A stretch of 8,384 bases of DNA from Candidatus Aminicenantota bacterium (lineage in GTDB: Bacteria; Acidobacteriota; Aminicenantia; Aminicenantales; UBA8522). The position numbers and the translations under genes were made by a program. Of this stretch, positions 1 to 6,585 are shown piece by piece. The stretch spans positions 7,859 to 16,242 of the forward strand of contig DQHV01000042.1 in assembly GCA_003524335.1 (NCBI GenBank). Direction: 5' to 3'. Numbering within the stretch: the stretch's first letter is position 1; each line of letters starts with the position of its first letter. The notes beneath the pieces are model-generated. The model saw nothing but the letters and a program-made list of their open reading frames with translations, made no database searches and was not told where the DNA came from.

Positions 1-1398
1 ACGCACGGGCTCAAACGAGTCCTGGGGCCCTGGGACCTCATCTTCCTCGGTATCGGCGCCATCGTCGGAGCCGGCATTTTTGTCATCACCGGGCACGCGG
101 CCGCTCAGTACGCCGGACCGGCGGTCACCCTCTCTTTCGTCTTGGCGGGGTTGACCTGTTCTTTTGCCGGGCTCTGCTATGCCGAGTTCGCTTCGCTCAT
201 CCCGATCGCCGGAAGCGCCTATACATACACGTACGCCACGCTGGGTGAATTCTTCGCCTGGATCATCGGCTGGGACCTGATCCTCGAGTATTCCCTGAGC
301 GCCACCACCGTCTCGATTGGCTGGTCCGGCTACATGGTCAGTTTTCTTAAAGACCTGGGCCTCACGCTTCCGGCGCGCCTTTCGGCCGCGCCTTTTGCCT
401 TTGACTCCCAGCATCAGACCTGGACGGCCACGGGCGCGCTCTTCAACCTTCCGGCATTTTTTATTGTCGCTCTCATCACGATCCTGCTTGTCATCGGCAT
501 CAAGGAATCGGCGAAGGTCAACGTCGTCATCGTCTTCCTTAAGATCACGGCCATCCTCATTTTCATCGGCGCCGGCCTGTTTTTCATCAAGCCGGAGCTG
601 TGGAAGCCTTTTGTCCCCGCCAACCAGGGCGGGTTCGGGTTCTTCGGCCTCAGCGGAATCCTGCGGGGCGCTGGAGTCATATTCTTCGCCTACCTGGGTT
701 TTGACGCTGTTTCCACCGTCGCCCAGGAAGCCAAGAATCCGCAAAAAGATGTGCCCAGGGGTATCCTCGGTAGCCTTTTTATCTGCACGGTCATCTACAT
801 CGCTTTTTCACTCGTGCTGACAGGCGTCGTCCATTACTCCAACCTGAACGTGGCGGCTCCCGTGGCCGTCGCCATCGATGCGATGCGACTCTTTTGGCTC
901 TCTCCGTTGATTAAGATTGCGGCAATCGTGGGGTTGATCTCGGTGATGATCGTCCAGCTGATGGCACAGTCGCGCATTTTCTTTTCCATGGCCACGGACG
1001 GGCTCATCCCGCAGGCCGCCTCCAAGGTCCATCCCAGGTTCGGGACGCCCTACCTAACGACGATCGTGACCGGACTTGCCGTGGGCGTCGTCGCCTCTCT
1101 ACTTCCCATCGGGATTGTCGGCGAGCTGGCCAGCATCGGGACGCTTTTGGCCTTCATCATCGTCTGCGCCGGCGTCCTCGTCCTCCGCTACACCCATCCC
1201 GAGCTCCCCAGGCCGTTTAGGACGCCGGGCGTGCCGTTCATCCCCGTCCTGGGCATCCTGAGCTGTTTCTACCTCATGGCCGGCCTTCCCAAGGACACCT
1301 GGATCCGGCTGCTGGGCTGGATGGCCCTGGGGCTCGTCATCTACTTCGCCTACGGGATTCGGAAGAGCAAGCTGCGGCGAAAACAGCTGCCGGGATGA
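1..1398 (+). CDS. APC-superfamily amino-acid permease, CAT-like (5' partial)
   Basis: This is an integral inner-membrane transporter, probably importing an amino acid by proton symport or exchange. The frame is open from base 1, so the true start lies outside the window; 465 residues are visible and about 20-35 are probably missing. Visible residues 17-31 read GIGAIVGAGIFVITG, the TM1 substrate-binding glycine motif of APC transporters. Residues 228-247 carry FFAYLGFDAVSTVAQEAKNP, the conserved TM6 and following loop of the cationic amino acid transporter (CAT) family. Residues 325-334 (RIFFSMATDG) match the family's loop before 'DGL.P', and a 'PELPRPFRTPG' segment precedes the last membrane helices. 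Hydrophobic segments are consistent with about 12 helices, ending in a basic cytoplasmic tail (RKSKLRRK). The family is clear; the substrate cannot be read from the sequence, and 'cationic' is only the family name. The next gene on the same strand starts 102 bases downstream. Confidence 0.93.
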   Translation, partial: THGLKRVLGPWDLIFLGIGAIVGAGIFVITGHAAAQYAGPAVTLSFVLAGLTCSFAGLCYAEFASLIPIAGSAYTYTYATLGEFFAWIIGWDLILEYSLSATTVSIGWSGYMVSFLKDLGLTLPARLSAAPFAFDSQHQTWTATGALFNLPAFFIVALITILLVIGIKESAKVNVVIVFLKITAILIFIGAGLFFIKPELWKPFVPANQGGFGFFGLSGILRGAGVIFFAYLGFDAVSTVAQEAKNPQKDVPRGILGSLFICTVIYIAFSLVLTGVVHYSNLNVAAPVAVAIDAMRLFWLSPLIKIAAIVGLISVMIVQLMAQSRIFFSMATDGLIPQAASKVHPRFGTPYLTTIVTGLAVGVVASLLPIGIVGELASIGTLLAFIIVCAGVLVLRYTHPELPRPFRTPGVPFIPVLGILSCFYLMAGLPKDTWIRLLGWMALGLVIYFAYGIRKSKLRRKQLPG

Positions 1399-1407
1399 AA
1401 TCATGAT

Positions 1408-1434
1408 GGCCGGGGCCTCCCGGCCCGCCGGGAG
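1408..1434 (+). other. Two overlapping, mutually exclusive GC-rich stems after the permease
   Basis: Stem A pairs GGCCGGG (1408-1414) with CCCGGCC (1419-1425) around a 4-base loop. Stem B pairs CTCCCGG (1417-1423) with CCGGGAG (1428-1434), also around a 4-base loop. They share bases 1419-1423 and cannot form together. Neither is followed by a T-run, so neither is a standard intrinsic terminator. They could act as a weak or Rho-linked 3' end for the permease transcript, protect its 3' end, or have no function in GC-rich DNA. Confidence 0.45.
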
Positions 1435-1442
1435 TAGCGGCG

Positions 1443-1470
1443 CGCTCGAACGCCTGCGACGGCGCGAGCG
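1443..1470 (+). other. Bulged 10-bp hairpin in the leader of the GH38 gene
   Basis: CGCTCG (1443-1448) pairs with CGAGCG (1465-1470), and the inner CGCC (1451-1454) pairs with GGCG (1461-1464). The loop has 6 bases and there is one AA bulge. All ten pairs are Watson-Crick and nine are G-C. The hairpin ends 17 bases before the first purine-rich Shine-Dalgarno candidate core (1488-1492) of the downstream gene. No T-run follows. It may separate the permease message from the GH38 message or shape the leader; function is inference. Confidence 0.5.
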
Positions 1471-1480
1471 ATGGAATCTC

Positions 1481-1497
1481 AAGGAGAGGGAGTGGAG
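1481..1497 (+). promoter_or_regulatory. Purine-rich ribosome binding region that decides the GH38 start
   Basis: The stretch AAGGAGAGGGAGTGGAG contains several GGAG-like cores. GGGAG at 1488-1492 sits 8 bases before the ATG at 1501, a normal spacing. The in-frame ATG at 1471 has no such sequence before it and directly abuts the hairpin at 1443-1470. It would also put ten polar, acidic residues in front of the signal peptide. The start at 1501 is therefore preferred. Confidence 0.7.
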
Positions 1498-1500
1498 CAG

Positions 1501-4449
1501 ATGATTCAAAAGGGGATTTTACTGGGGTTTGTCCTCGTTTTAGTTCCTTACCTTGGGCTGAATGCCGGCCCGACCGGGCAGTCGGGCTTGGCGCCGGCTG
1601 TCAAGTTTGATGTTGTCGCCACCCCGTTCTTTCTCGAGGAGGGCGGGATAACAAAGCAGGTATTGCGGATATCACTTGATAGTGCCGGCGAGGTGCCGAA
1701 TGTGCAGCTCAAGGCGAGCCTGGACGCGTCTGAGCTCTCCCTCAACTTGGGCCTCATTCCCAAGGGAAAGAGCGAGCACACCCTTTCCGTCCCGGAGATC
1801 AAGGCGCCGATTAAAGCGTCATTTGCCCTGACCGCCGGGGGAGAGGTGTTCAGATTAGAAAAAGAGCTGCGTCCGCAGCGGAAATGGACGGTCTACCTCT
1901 TTCACCACTCCCACACGGATATCGGCTACACCGACCTCCAATCCCGAATCTTCAAAAAACATGCCGAATACTTGGATGATGTCATCCGCTACTGCCGCGA
2001 GACCGAGGATTACCCCGACGAGGCTAAGTTCCGCTGGAACGCCGAAGTCGCCTGGACGATCGAGAATTTCATCAAGCAGAGGCCCGAGGAGAAGGTCGGG
2101 GAGCTCATGGACCTCATCCGGAAGGGGAGGGTGGAGGTCGGCGCCTGGTACCTCCAGCTTTCGGATTGCTTTGGCCACGAAGAGCTCGTCCGGGCGCTCT
2201 ATCCGGCCCGTGAGCTCGTCCGGAGATACGGAATCCCCGTGACTTGTGCCATGAACAATGACGTGACGGGGTGGAGCTGGGCATCCCCCCAGATCCTGAG
2301 CAAGTCCGGCGTCCGATATTTCGCCACGGGCATCAACGAAACGCGCTCGCTTGCCGCCCTGGGCCGTCCGTGCGCCTTCTACTGGGAGTCTCCGGACGGG
2401 AGCCGAATCCTTCACTGGAACGGAGAGCACTACCTGTTTTCGAACTACGAGCTCCGTATCCACGAAGGGGAGGAGAAGAGCCGGCCGGCGGTTGAAAAGT
2501 ACCTGATCGGCCTGGAGGCCCGGGGCGATTATCCGTTCGACCTTATCGCCTTTAACGTCAGCGCCTGGGTGACCGACAACTGCCCTCCGGGGCGAGCTCT
2601 CTCCGACATCGTCCGCGATTGGAACAAACGGTGGGCGTATCCCAAGCTCCGGCTGGCGACCATGCGGGAATTCTTTGAGGCGTTGGAAGACAAGTTCCGG
2701 GCGCAGATCCCCACCTACAAACTGGGCTGGCCGGATTATTGGACGGACGGCGTCGCTTCAACGGCCTATGAAACGGGCGTCAACCGGATAGCCCACAGTG
2801 AGCTTCTAAATGCCGAGAAACTGGCCGCGATTGCGGCTTCGATCACTCCGGATTTTGCCTATCCCGGTTCCGAGATAAACGAGGGCTACCGCATGACCAT
2901 GTTCTATGACGAACATACTTGGGGTGCCCATAACAGCATCGACGAGCCCGATGCGGAGTTTGTCCGGGGCCAGTGGGCGCTCAAGTCGGGTTTCGCGTAC
3001 AAGGCGAACGAAATCGCCCGGACTCTCTCGAGGAAAGGCCTTGAAGCTCTTGCCGGCCAGGTCAAGCGGCAGGAGGGCCCCTCTGTGATGGTCTTCAACC
3101 CCCTTTCCTGGGAGAGGAGCGAGGTCGTGAAGATCCCCCTTCCTCAGCTCCTGATCGAACAAAAAGGAAAATTTCGGCTGATCGACCTGCGGACGGGCCG
3201 GGAGGAACCCTCCGAGCTCCTGGATGAGAGGACAGTTTTGTTCCTAGCTCGTGACATCCCCTCCCTCGGATACGCTGTCTATTCCCTTTCCTCCGGTCAG
3301 GCGGCGGCGCCGGCGGCGCCGAGATCCTCCCTTTTAGATAACACCCTGGAAAACGAATTCTATAAGATCGTTATTGATTCGAACACGGGGGGCTTGAAAA
3401 GCGTTTATGACAAGGAATCGAAACGGGAATTGGTAGATGGCTCTGCTCCTTACTCGCTCAATCAATATGTCTACGAGAACCCGGAGGGAGGCCGCAAAGC
3501 GGTCGACGACATGACCAAGCGTTCGGTCTTTCGACGCGCTAGCCCGACCGCCGCCAAGATCGCGCCCGGGCTTAGCGGACCCGTGGCCGCGAGCCTGAAG
3601 GTTAAATCCGAAGCTCCAGGCTGCCGGGAGCTCGAGAGCGAGATTATCCTTTATAACGGCCTCCGGCGGGTGGATATCGTCAACCGTCTTCAGAAGGAGG
3701 ATACGCGTCTTCCCGAAGCGGTCTATTTCGCCTTCCCCTTCAAGAAGGAAAGGGGGAAATTTGTTTTCGAAATTGCTGACGGGATGATGCGTCCGGAGGT
3801 CGATCAACTCCCCCGCAGCGTCCGCGACTGGCACACTGTCCAGAATTGGGTCGAGCTCGCGGGACCGGACCACACGCTCGTCTGGTCGCCCGTCGAAGCG
3901 CCGCTCGTCCAGTTCGGCGATATCAACACGGGTAAATGGCTTAAGAAGCTCGATATCCTCAACCCCTGGCTGTTTTCTTATGCTATGAACAACTATTGGA
4001 TGACTAATTTCAAAGCCAGTCAGGGAGGGCCGGCCACTTTCCGCTATGCCCTGACATCGCGGGCCGGAGGGGCCGACGCCGTCCAGAGCAACCGGTTCGG
4101 CTGGGAAGTCCATACACCTCTCCTGGCTACCTGGATACCGGAAGATTCCAAAGGGACTCTGGAAGCAGGCGGGCACTCGTTTTTCCAGGTTGACCGAGCC
4201 AACGTCATCATCCAGGCCGTGAAAATAGCGGAGGACGGCGAGGGTCTGATCATCCGGTTGAGGGAGATCTCCGGCGCAGACACCGAGGTTCTCCTGAGCA
4301 GCGCATTGTTCCAGGGACAAGTCCTCTTGGCTTGGCTGACGGATATGGTCGAGAAAAATGAGGCCTCGGCTCAAGCATCGGGGGCGGGTGTCGCAATCCC
4401 CATGAAGGCCTTTGGCATCCAGGCGGTCCGGATTACGAAGATGCGCTGA
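1501..4449 (+). CDS. Secreted GH38-type alpha-mannosidase-like glycoside hydrolase
   Basis: A 982-residue protein, probably exported, of the retaining, zinc-dependent GH38 alpha-mannosidase family. Residues 1-22 form a signal peptide (MIQKG, then a hydrophobic run to LGLNAG). A beta-rich segment of about 100 residues precedes the catalytic domain (about 124-480). HSHTDIGY at 136-143 matches the family's HxHxDxGW motif, giving H138 and D140 as zinc ligands. D254 in NNDVTGWSW lies 114 residues after D140 and fits the nucleophile. H472 in DEHTWGAH (470-477) is the likely last zinc ligand, with H477 a less likely choice. VFNPLSW (531-537) and NTLENEFY (614-621) begin the usual middle and C-terminal GH38 beta domains, joined by an Ala/Pro linker. 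Length is typical. Substrate and linkage preference cannot be read. No sugar transporter or other glycosidase adjoins it, and no promoter is obvious in the 102-base gap, so read-through from the permease is possible. Confidence 0.88.
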   Translation: MIQKGILLGFVLVLVPYLGLNAGPTGQSGLAPAVKFDVVATPFFLEEGGITKQVLRISLDSAGEVPNVQLKASLDASELSLNLGLIPKGKSEHTLSVPEIKAPIKASFALTAGGEVFRLEKELRPQRKWTVYLFHHSHTDIGYTDLQSRIFKKHAEYLDDVIRYCRETEDYPDEAKFRWNAEVAWTIENFIKQRPEEKVGELMDLIRKGRVEVGAWYLQLSDCFGHEELVRALYPARELVRRYGIPVTCAMNNDVTGWSWASPQILSKSGVRYFATGINETRSLAALGRPCAFYWESPDGSRILHWNGEHYLFSNYELRIHEGEEKSRPAVEKYLIGLEARGDYPFDLIAFNVSAWVTDNCPPGRALSDIVRDWNKRWAYPKLRLATMREFFEALEDKFRAQIPTYKLGWPDYWTDGVASTAYETGVNRIAHSELLNAEKLAAIAASITPDFAYPGSEINEGYRMTMFYDEHTWGAHNSIDEPDAEFVRGQWALKSGFAYKANEIARTLSRKGLEALAGQVKRQEGPSVMVFNPLSWERSEVVKIPLPQLLIEQKGKFRLIDLRTGREEPSELLDERTVLFLARDIPSLGYAVYSLSSGQAAAPAAPRSSLLDNTLENEFYKIVIDSNTGGLKSVYDKESKRELVDGSAPYSLNQYVYENPEGGRKAVDDMTKRSVFRRASPTAAKIAPGLSGPVAASLKVKSEAPGCRELESEIILYNGLRRVDIVNRLQKEDTRLPEAVYFAFPFKKERGKFVFEIADGMMRPEVDQLPRSVRDWHTVQNWVELAGPDHTLVWSPVEAPLVQFGDINTGKWLKKLDILNPWLFSYAMNNYWMTNFKASQGGPATFRYALTSRAGGADAVQSNRFGWEVHTPLLATWIPEDSKGTLEAGGHSFFQVDRANVIIQAVKIAEDGEGLIIRLREISGADTEVLLSSALFQGQVLLAWLTDMVEKNEASAQASGAGVAIPMKAFGIQAVRITKMR
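3303..3320 (+). repeat. Tandem GGCGGCGCC x2 encoding an Ala/Pro linker
   Basis: Two exact 9-base copies (3303-3311 and 3312-3320) lie in frame inside the GH38 gene and encode part of an AAAPAAP linker. The linker sits between the middle domain and the C-terminal beta domain. This is a low-complexity linker, not a mobile repeat; copy number could slip. Confidence 0.7.
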
Positions 4450-4451
4450 GG

Positions 4452-6581
4452 TCAATCGCCGCTTAAGGATTTTAGCGCCTGCTGGGCGGCGTCCCGGATG
4501 ATATTCCGAAAAGAAGGGATTTTTTCCGCTTCTTTTAGGAAGGCCTCCGCCGCGGGATCACCAGTTTTTCCCAATGCTTTGAGGGCCTCGGCCTGGGCCA
4601 GGTAGCTTCGCTCCTGTCGGAAGTGCTTGCTGAAAAAGGCCGCCATCCCGGGCTGCCGGAATTCCCCGAGGGCGGAGAGGGCGGCCGTCCGCACCCGCGA
4701 ATGGGTGTCGCTGCATCTGTTCTTGAAAAAAGAAACGAGAGCTCTTTCGCCAGATTGGCTCAACGCGCGCAGCGCGCTTTCCCTGACCGCCCAGAAGGGG
4801 TCTTTTTCAGCCGCCGCCTTGAGCGCCTCCCGCATCCCGTTTTCTTTGGCCAAACGGGCGAGCGCGGAAGCCGCTTCGATCCGGCCGATGACATCATCCC
4901 TCTGGAGCCCGAAGAGGAGTTCCTCGGGGGACTTGGAGAAGATCAATTCCTTGAGCAGGAAATGGCCGTCATCGAAGCGGACGAGAAGCGGCCGCGCGGC
5001 TTCCTGGAATTCAAAGACCTCATCTTCGTCCTCGATCCAGACTTGATGAGACTGAGTGCTATTCTCGGTGACGATCCCGATCCTGACCGGCATCCTGTAG
5101 ACAGGAATCCCTCTGGACCTGTCCTGGACCTGCCGCACCCGAAGGCGCACCATGCCAGCCGTCTTGTCCCAATCGGAACTCACCTCAAAGACAGGATGGC
5201 CGGGCTTGTAGAGCCACTGTTCGAAGAACCAATCCAGGTTCTGCCCGGTGACGGTCTTGACGGCCTTCCTGAAATCGTGGGTGTCGGCGACATCGAAATC
5301 GTGCTCGTGAAGGAAGGCGCTCAGGGTCCGGAAGAAGGCCTCATCGCCCAGGATGAAGCGCAGCATATGGAGCACCAGGGCGCCTTTCGGGTAAGAATGG
5401 GAATCGAAGACGTTCGAAGGGCTTTCGTACCTGTCGAAGACGATCGGCCGGATGTACCGTTCTCGGGCCTCTTGGAGGTAGGCGTTCTTCTTGTTGAGCA
5501 GGTTGATCGCCCCCTCGTCCGGACCGAGCGCATGTTCGAAGTAGAGGTAGTCGCAGTAGGTGGCGAAACTCTCGTTGATCCAAGCCTCGGACCAGGTCCT
5601 GAGTGTGACCAGGTCTCCCCACCATTGATGGGCCAGCTCATGGGACACGATCCCGAGGCTGGGGAAGTCGATCTCGGCCCGCTCGTCGACGATTACCCGC
5701 TCGCCCATGGCCGTGGCCGATGTGCTCTCCGCTCCGCCCCCGAAGGGGACTTCGACCTGGTCGTACTTGTCCCACGGGTAATCATAGCCGAAAAGCGAGT
5801 TGAAATAGGCCATCATCTCGGGTGTTTTTCCGTAGGTGCGGCGGGCCTGCGCGGCATGCTGAGCATAGACCCAGTAATTGACCGGGACGGCGCCTAGACG
5901 GTCTTCTACGACCGCGTAGGGGGCCGCGGCCAGGAAGATGAGATAGGTCGAATGAGGCTTGTCCTGAAGCCAATGGTAGGTCACCGTGCCTGCGGCCTTG
6001 TCTTCGGCCACGGATACCAGGCGTCCGTTTGCGACGACCTTGTTCCCGGTCGCTACGGTAGCGATGATCTCGCTCGTTGTCTTGTCGTTCGGATAGTCAT
6101 AGCAGGGGAACCAATGGCGGACACCATACGGCCAGGAATCTGAAGCGACCATGGCCGGCCGCTCAGCGGAGGCATCGTAAAAACGGAGGCCGTTTTTGGG
6201 ATCGCGGCCCTCATACCCGACGGTGAAAGAGTACTTCTCATCATGCCGGAAAGTCCGCGGGAGCTTCACCGAAAGCCGGCCCGGAGCCTGTTCGAAGGCC
6301 AGAGGCTCACCCTGTTCGCCCGAGACCTCGTGGGCCGTGAATTCCTCGGCATCGAGGACGACCGTATCCAGGCCGTCGCGAAGGGGCCGGAGAGTCCCCG
6401 TCATCCGACCCTTGAAGGCCTTGCTTCCGATGTCGATATTCAGCCGGATGAGGTAGTGGATGAAGTCGAAGTCGCGGCTGCGTTCAACCTGAACGGGCCG
6501 CTTGTAGACGTCGATGGTCTGAGGGTAAAGGAGGACGATAAGGCTCAGGGCCCCGAGAAGCAGTCGTTTGAAGGTCTTCAT
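4452..6581 (-). CDS. Exported M1-family zinc aminopeptidase with C-terminal HEAT-like repeats
   Basis: A 709-residue gluzincin that should remove N-terminal residues from peptides. Residues 1-20 look like a signal peptide (MKTFKR plus a hydrophobic run LLLGALSLIVLLYP); no lipobox cysteine is visible, so it is probably periplasmic or secreted. A beta-rich N-terminal M1 domain follows. HELAH at 314-318 with E337 in WINESFA gives the HExxH-x18-E zinc site (H314, H318, E337; E315 catalytic). Y397 in SYPKGALVLHML is the expected transition-state tyrosine, 83 residues after H314. The usual GAMEN exopeptidase motif is replaced by GGAES (282-286), which keeps the glutamate (E285). Residues from about 553 to the end are Ala/Leu-rich helical repeats of HEAT type, with pieces such as AVRESALRAL and RVRTAALSALG. 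It is the second gene of a pair: its ATG is 4 bases after the aldolase stop and no Shine-Dalgarno is well placed, so translational coupling is likely. Its stop is 2 bases from that of the convergent GH38 gene. Confidence 0.92.
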   Translation of the reverse strand: MKTFKRLLLGALSLIVLLYPQTIDVYKRPVQVERSRDFDFIHYLIRLNIDIGSKAFKGRMTGTLRPLRDGLDTVVLDAEEFTAHEVSGEQGEPLAFEQAPGRLSVKLPRTFRHDEKYSFTVGYEGRDPKNGLRFYDASAERPAMVASDSWPYGVRHWFPCYDYPNDKTTSEIIATVATGNKVVANGRLVSVAEDKAAGTVTYHWLQDKPHSTYLIFLAAAPYAVVEDRLGAVPVNYWVYAQHAAQARRTYGKTPEMMAYFNSLFGYDYPWDKYDQVEVPFGGGAESTSATAMGERVIVDERAEIDFPSLGIVSHELAHQWWGDLVTLRTWSEAWINESFATYCDYLYFEHALGPDEGAINLLNKKNAYLQEARERYIRPIVFDRYESPSNVFDSHSYPKGALVLHMLRFILGDEAFFRTLSAFLHEHDFDVADTHDFRKAVKTVTGQNLDWFFEQWLYKPGHPVFEVSSDWDKTAGMVRLRVRQVQDRSRGIPVYRMPVRIGIVTENSTQSHQVWIEDEDEVFEFQEAARPLLVRFDDGHFLLKELIFSKSPEELLFGLQRDDVIGRIEAASALARLAKENGMREALKAAAEKDPFWAVRESALRALSQSGERALVSFFKNRCSDTHSRVRTAALSALGEFRQPGMAAFFSKHFRQERSYLAQAEALKALGKTGDPAAEAFLKEAEKIPSFRNIIRDAAQQALKSLSGD

Positions 6582-6585
6582 ACAG

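Noticed and set aside
142..144. TTG as the start of the permease
   Set aside because: The frame is open back to base 1 and encodes the TM1 motif GIGAIVGAGIFVITG upstream of this TTG. The codon is internal and the gene is cut by the window edge.
1471..1473. ATG at 1471 as the start of the GH38 gene
   Set aside because: It has no ribosome binding site and abuts a stable hairpin. It also adds a polar, acidic decapeptide before a good signal peptide. The ATG at 1501 fits better.
2164..2178. DCFGH (GH38 residues 222-226) as the DPFGH nucleophile motif
   Set aside because: It resembles the canonical motif but lies only 82 residues after zinc ligand D140. Known GH38 enzymes have about 110-120, and D254 at 114 fits. 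The flanking sequence also aligns with the GH38 segment before the nucleophile strand.
3334..4455. Open frame of 373 codons on the minus strand
   Set aside because: It is antisense to the C-terminal half of the GH38 enzyme, shows no domain, and is explained by codon bias on the real strand.
4473..4486. Possible terminator hairpin just inside the aminopeptidase 3' end
   Set aside because: Only a 4-bp CGCC/GGCG stem can form and there is no T-run in the right place for either strand.
4623..5897. Open frame of 424 codons on the plus strand
   Set aside because: It lies wholly antisense to the M1 aminopeptidase, crossing its zinc site and repeats. Its translation has no recognisable domain and no Shine-Dalgarno. 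It is a by-product of GC-rich codon use.
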